The notes below the pieces were generated by a model. It was not told where the DNA came from, did not search any database, and saw only the letters and a list, made by a program, of their open reading frames with translations. A stretch of DNA of 9,587 nt from Oscillospiraceae bacterium. GTDB taxonomy: Bacteria; Bacillota; Clostridia; Oscillospirales; Acutalibacteraceae. The stretch covers positions 1 to 9,587 of the forward strand of contig JAISRF010000176.1 in the NCBI GenBank assembly GCA_031273775.1, in the 5' to 3' direction. This document shows, in pieces, positions 7,398 to 9,587 of the stretch; position 1 is the stretch's first letter; each line of letters opens with the position of its first letter. A program made the translations under genes and the position numbers.

Positions 7398-7473
7398 GGA
7401 TTATTTTTGAATTGTATGTGTCAAATTAAGGTTGGCAAGTGATAAACTCCACATACACTCTTTTTATGGAAAC

Positions 7474-7590
7474 ATGATGGCGGATTCTTTGTCCGCAAAT
7501 GAAAAGCTGACGAAACAGCATGAATTATCGCCGGAATTTGAGCGTAAAATGCAGGATTTGATTGATTCTATCGGGAAGAAAAAGCCCTGA
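7474..7590 (+). CDS. Small hypothetical ORF, 38 codons
   Basis: ATGATGGCGGAT starts a reading frame of 38 residues, MMADSLSANEKLTKQHELSP and then a charged stretch with EFERKMQDLIDSIGKKKP before TGA. The frame is open upstream to 7411 but has no well-placed ribosome site (only GGA at 7468-7470). The protein would be highly charged and probably helical, with no hydrophobic segment. I do not recognise a family. Its amino acid composition looks protein-like rather than random, so it may be the tail of a longer gene whose start was lost. It lies between the divergent aldolase and Rhs genes. Confidence 0.35.
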   Translation: MMADSLSANEKLTKQHELSPEFERKMQDLIDSIGKKKP

Positions 7591-7716
7591 ACCGGATACT
7601 CTGTATTGCCGTTCGCAAACTAAGGGGGACGTCGCTGAAAATAAAGCGTTGACTATTTTTATGAGTAAGTCACAAAAATGACCGCCAAATTTTCACATAC
7701 ATTTTCTTTTGCCGTC
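7591..7716. other. Intergenic stretch without recognised genes
   Basis: This part of the roughly 500-base gap between the aldolase and Rhs genes holds no reading frame of note. It contains a TTGACT near 7650 with no convincing -10 at the right distance. No tRNA, riboswitch or terminator could be made out. Confidence 0.5.
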
Positions 7717-7745
7717 TTGACACCTGCGTTTTGAGGTGTTAGGAT
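7717..7745 (+). promoter_or_regulatory. Sigma-A-type promoter with inverted repeat in the spacer, upstream of Rhs
   Basis: A perfect TTGACA (-35, 7717-7722) is followed by a 17-base spacer and TAGGAT (-10, 7740-7745, 4 of 6). Transcription would start near 7752, giving a leader of about 105 bases. ACACCT (7720-7725) and AGGTGT (7734-7739) form an inverted repeat with an 8-base centre that fills the space between the promoter boxes, where a repressor would act. The operator is inference. Confidence 0.6.
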
Positions 7746-7769
7746 AGAGACAGTAAAATATGCTGAAAT

Positions 7770-7877
7770 ATGTTGAAGCGCGTGAGGAAAAAGAAATGGT
7801 GGTTGTATAAAACCGGAATCAAAGTGGCCTTGATTCGCAAGACGGAGGAATTTTCAAATGAAAAACTCACCGGTTAA
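7770..7877 (+). other. Short basic leader ORF overlapping the Rhs start
   Basis: ATG 7770 opens 35 codons beginning MLKRVRKKKWWLYKTG and ending at TAA 7875-7877, which is 17 bases past the Rhs start codon and in a different frame. The peptide would be strongly basic with two adjacent tryptophans. There is no clear ribosome site. A second ORF of 16 codons starts at 7760 (stop 7808-7810). Either could be a leader peptide, or both may be chance. Confidence 0.2.
7816..7836 (+). promoter_or_regulatory. Hairpin in the Rhs 5' leader
   Basis: GAATCAA-AGTGGCC-TTGATTC has a perfect 7-bp stem and 7-base loop. It ends 7 bases before the Shine-Dalgarno (GGAGG, 7844-7848) of the Rhs N-terminal gene, so it could influence ribosome access or mRNA stability. 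No T-run follows. Confidence 0.35.
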
Positions 7878-8223
7878 AAGGGCAAAGGCGGTCGTTTGCG
7901 TCCTGCTCGGCCTTATGCTGGTTATTTCGTCTGTCATCTCGTCCTCGGCCTTTGACCGGTCACAGACTTCCGGCGTCAGAACGTCACACTCCGAACAGAA
8001 AAACAAATGGGACGATATAGAACAAAAAGCGGAGGTTATCCGCCGCAACCCGAACCTATACCATCAGATAGAGGGCATGGAAACCAAAGCGGCGGAGGTC
8101 ACCCACGACCGGTACAGCCGGGTTTTTCTGACGGAAAGCGGGAAATTTATCACGCGGATTTACAGTGACCCGCTTACATACACTGACGTGGACGGCAAAG
8201 CGCGTGACGCTGTACGAATATGA
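7858..8223 (+). pseudogene. Secreted N-terminal fragment of an Rhs/YD-repeat protein, frame broken
   Basis: The reading frame encodes 121 residues. An export signal is clear: basic start (MKNSPVKRAK), hydrophobic core about 11-28, and likely cleavage after SSSA (residue 31). The mature part is polar and ends FITRIYSDPLTYTDVDGKAR, matching the segment that precedes the body of many clostridial Rhs proteins, which normally continues for hundreds of residues. Here the frame stops at TGA 8221-8223, right after YD-repeat coding sequence has begun in the next frame. The start is ATG 7858 with GGAGG at 7844-7848 and a good promoter upstream, so the fragment could be expressed and exported. The break is likely an internal deletion, though a simple frameshift or assembly collapse of repeats is possible. 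On its own the fragment has no known function. Confidence 0.7.
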
Positions 8224-9268
8224 TAAAAACGACAATCTCATAACCGTAACAGACCCGTTGGGGCGCGTGACCGAAAACGAGTACGACGCCGCGGGCAGGT
8301 TGGCCAGTGTGACCGAACCGGGCGGTCTTGTGACAAAATATATCTACGATTCCGCCGACCGCGTAATTGAAACCGTTGACCCCCAAGGAAACCGCACCAA
8401 GTTCGAGTATGACCAAAACGGCAATATCACAGCGGAAATTGACGCGGCAAACCACCGTGCAGAATATAAATACAACGAAGTGAACCTGCTGGCGGCGGAG
8501 ATTGACCCGCTGGGCGGGGTAACGACATACGTATATGACGGGGCCGAGCGGCTGACGGAAAAGACCTCACCCCTTTCCCACAAAACGGCATATGAATACG
8601 ACGCGGCGGGAAACGCCGTTGCCATAACGGACGCCAACGGCCATGTGACACGACCGGAATATGACCGGAACGGCAACAACACCATTATCCGTCTGCCGGA
8701 CGGCACACAGGAGACAAAGAGTTACAACGCGCAGAATCAGGTCACAAAAATCATCACGTCAATATCAAACGGCGCGGGCGATACGGTAGGCTACACATAC
8801 AACAAAATGAACCGTCAGTCGGGTATAACAGACCCGTCCGGAGCGGTTACCTCCTTTGTTTATGACGCGCTGGGACGCCTTGTGAGCGAAACAGAGGCCA
8901 CAAACGGCGTAAAAAAATACGCCTATGACGCCGATTCCAACCTGTCCGAATACATCGACCCCAACCAAAACAAAACCACCTACGCGTACGATTTACAGCG
9001 CCGCCTGACCTCCGTTACCGATTCTTTGAACCGCGTGACTAAATACGGTTATGACGAAATGAACAACGTCGTTGCAATCACCGCACCGGACGGCGGCATT
9101 ACACGGCGGGAATATGACCAAGCCGGACGCATCACCAAGGTGACCTCACCGGACGGGAAAGCGGTAGGCTATGGCTACGATGAATACGGCAGGAATTCGG
9201 AAATCACCTACCCGGACGGACGGATTGCGACCTATAAGTATGATTTAAATGACAGGCTCATTGAAGTT

Positions 9269-9303
9269 ACAGTTGACAGTGGAGAGTTGACAGTTGACAG
9301 TTG
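9269..9303 (+). repeat. Heptanucleotide tandem array, ACAGTTG x5, inside the YD region
   Basis: Five consecutive 7-base units: ACAGTTG, ACAGTGG, AGAGTTG, ACAGTTG, ACAGTTG. They interrupt a YD unit between DRLIEV and SYTYDKNGN but keep its frame. The translation TVDSGELTVDS is unlike the rest of the YD repeats, so the array looks inserted. Confidence 0.85.
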
Positions 9304-9422
9304 TTTGTCGTTAACATCGTACACCTACGACAAAAACGGAAATGTCCTGACCTGTGAGCGCGACAACGGAATCATCACGACCTATGAATACGATGCGCTG
9401 AACCGATTGATAAAACTAACCA

Positions 9423-9587
9423 ATGAACTGTCAACTGTCACTTGTCAACTGTCAGAAAATCACCATACAAAAAAACGTCAATTCAATTTCGCTTAATAAA
9501 AGCAGTATTACGCTTGACCCCGCAAGCACAGGAATCTTGGGATTATTTGCCGGGAATACGGAAACACTGAAAGCGACAATAAGCCCG
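9423..9587 (+). CDS. Bacterial Ig-like (Big_2) domain segment, partial
   Basis: A frame open from 9420 to the window end contains SISLNKSSITLDPASTG followed by FAGNTETLKATISP. The pattern SLNKSSxTL...G.TETLxATxSP is the start of a Big_2 domain, an Ig-like fold common in surface proteins of Firmicutes. The domain begins near 9477 and is cut by the window end at about 37 residues. ATG 9423 is the first possible start but falls in the 7-base array with no ribosome site, so it is probably not a true start. The segment is likely the continuation of the upstream Rhs-type gene, or of another surface protein joined to it at the array. The frame differs from that of the YD repeats by one base. Confidence 0.55.
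   Translation, partial: MNCQLSLVNCQKITIQKNVNSISLNKSSITLDPASTGILGLFAGNTETLKATISP
9425..9452 (-). repeat. Heptanucleotide tandem array in inverted orientation, CAACTGT x4
   Basis: Four units GAACTGT, CAACTGT, CACTTGT, CAACTGT, the reverse complement of the ACAGTTG unit at 9269. The two arrays face each other across 121 bases that encode two ordinary YD units, so they could pair as a long stem. The array marks the exact end of recognisable YD sequence and the beginning of the Big_2 frame. Confidence 0.85.

Larger units (their letters stand above)
8165..9496 (+). pseudogene. Rhs-family YD-repeat region, out of frame with its signal peptide
   Basis: This is a fragment of an Rhs protein, the large exported repeat proteins whose YD repeats form a beta-cage shell around a C-terminal toxin or other domain. 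I count 19 units of the pattern YxYDxxGRL...xDPxGxxT, at about 21-residue spacing, from YEYDKNDNL (residue 17) to YEYDALNRLIKLTN. Several units are degenerate (KSYNAQNQ, YKYNEVNL). No Rhs core end motif, immunity gene or toxin domain is visible. GTG 8165 is only the first possible start; homology begins near 8201 and no ribosome site exists, so it was once continuous with the signal-peptide fragment in another frame. Two arrays of a 7-base repeat lie inside it. The first is read through in frame (VTVDSGELTVDS), while the second ends the YD pattern and leads to a nonsense tail stopping at TAA 9494-9496. Confidence 0.8.

Noticed and set aside
7419..7424. TTGACA on the minus strand as the aldolase -35
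   Set aside because: It lies 44 bases from the TATAAT, far outside the workable spacing.
9269..9452. CRISPR array
   Set aside because: The units are 7 bases in direct tandem with no spacers, and the sequence between the arrays encodes YD repeats.
8165..9496. Intact Rhs toxin gene with an immunity partner
   Set aside because: The signal peptide is in another frame, the YD pattern ends at a repeat array, and neither a toxin domain nor a following immunity ORF is visible.

Overview
The window looks like a chromosomal segment of a Firmicute of the class Clostridia, most likely near Oscillospiraceae/Ruminococcaceae. The evidence is a Clostridia-type multi-S1-domain protein, an MBL-fold hydrolase directly coupled to HemZ, a P-loop nucleoside kinase of clostridial type, Gram-positive Shine-Dalgarno sites (GGAGG), GTG and TTG starts, and moderate GC. 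The species cannot be named from the sequence alone.

Layout. (1) Bases 1-5359, plus strand: a housekeeping run of the 3' part of an S1-domain ribosomal protein gene, galE, the remnant of a PHP-domain gene, an MBL-fold metallohydrolase, hemZ and a uridine-kinase-like kinase. From galE onward the spacing is overlapping or only a few bases, so these are probably one transcription unit. (2) Bases 5360-5535: a convergent intergenic region with two adjacent hairpins. (3) Bases 5536-7380, minus strand: a class II fructose-bisphosphate aldolase gene with its own promoter, followed 42 bases later by uppP (undecaprenyl-diphosphate phosphatase). (4) Bases 7381-7857: a gene-poor stretch with one 38-codon ORF, a good sigma-A-type promoter and a 5' leader. 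(5) Bases 7858-9587, plus strand: a damaged Rhs/YD-repeat locus. It has a secreted N-terminal piece, then 19 YD repeats in another frame, then a bacterial Ig-like (Big_2) segment in a third frame that runs off the window.

How the genes relate. GalE supplies UDP-galactose for surface glycans, UppP recycles the lipid carrier for peptidoglycan and other wall polymers, and FbaA is central glycolysis. HemZ and the MBL protein form a pair commonly found together in Firmicutes. The Rhs locus is an exported surface or wall-associated repeat protein family known for recombination.

The points most worth a second look are all small-scale. They are a PHP-domain gene reduced to 38 codons whose ancestral GTG start appears to have become GTA; a hairpin-forming palindromic repeat that is translated in the tail of the S1 protein and recurs just after its stop; and two oppositely oriented arrays of the 7-base unit ACAGTTG inside the Rhs reading frame, where losing exactly one unit of the second array would fuse the YD repeats in frame to the Big_2 domain. 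No complete novel multi-gene system, CRISPR array, tRNA, rRNA or transposase is visible.
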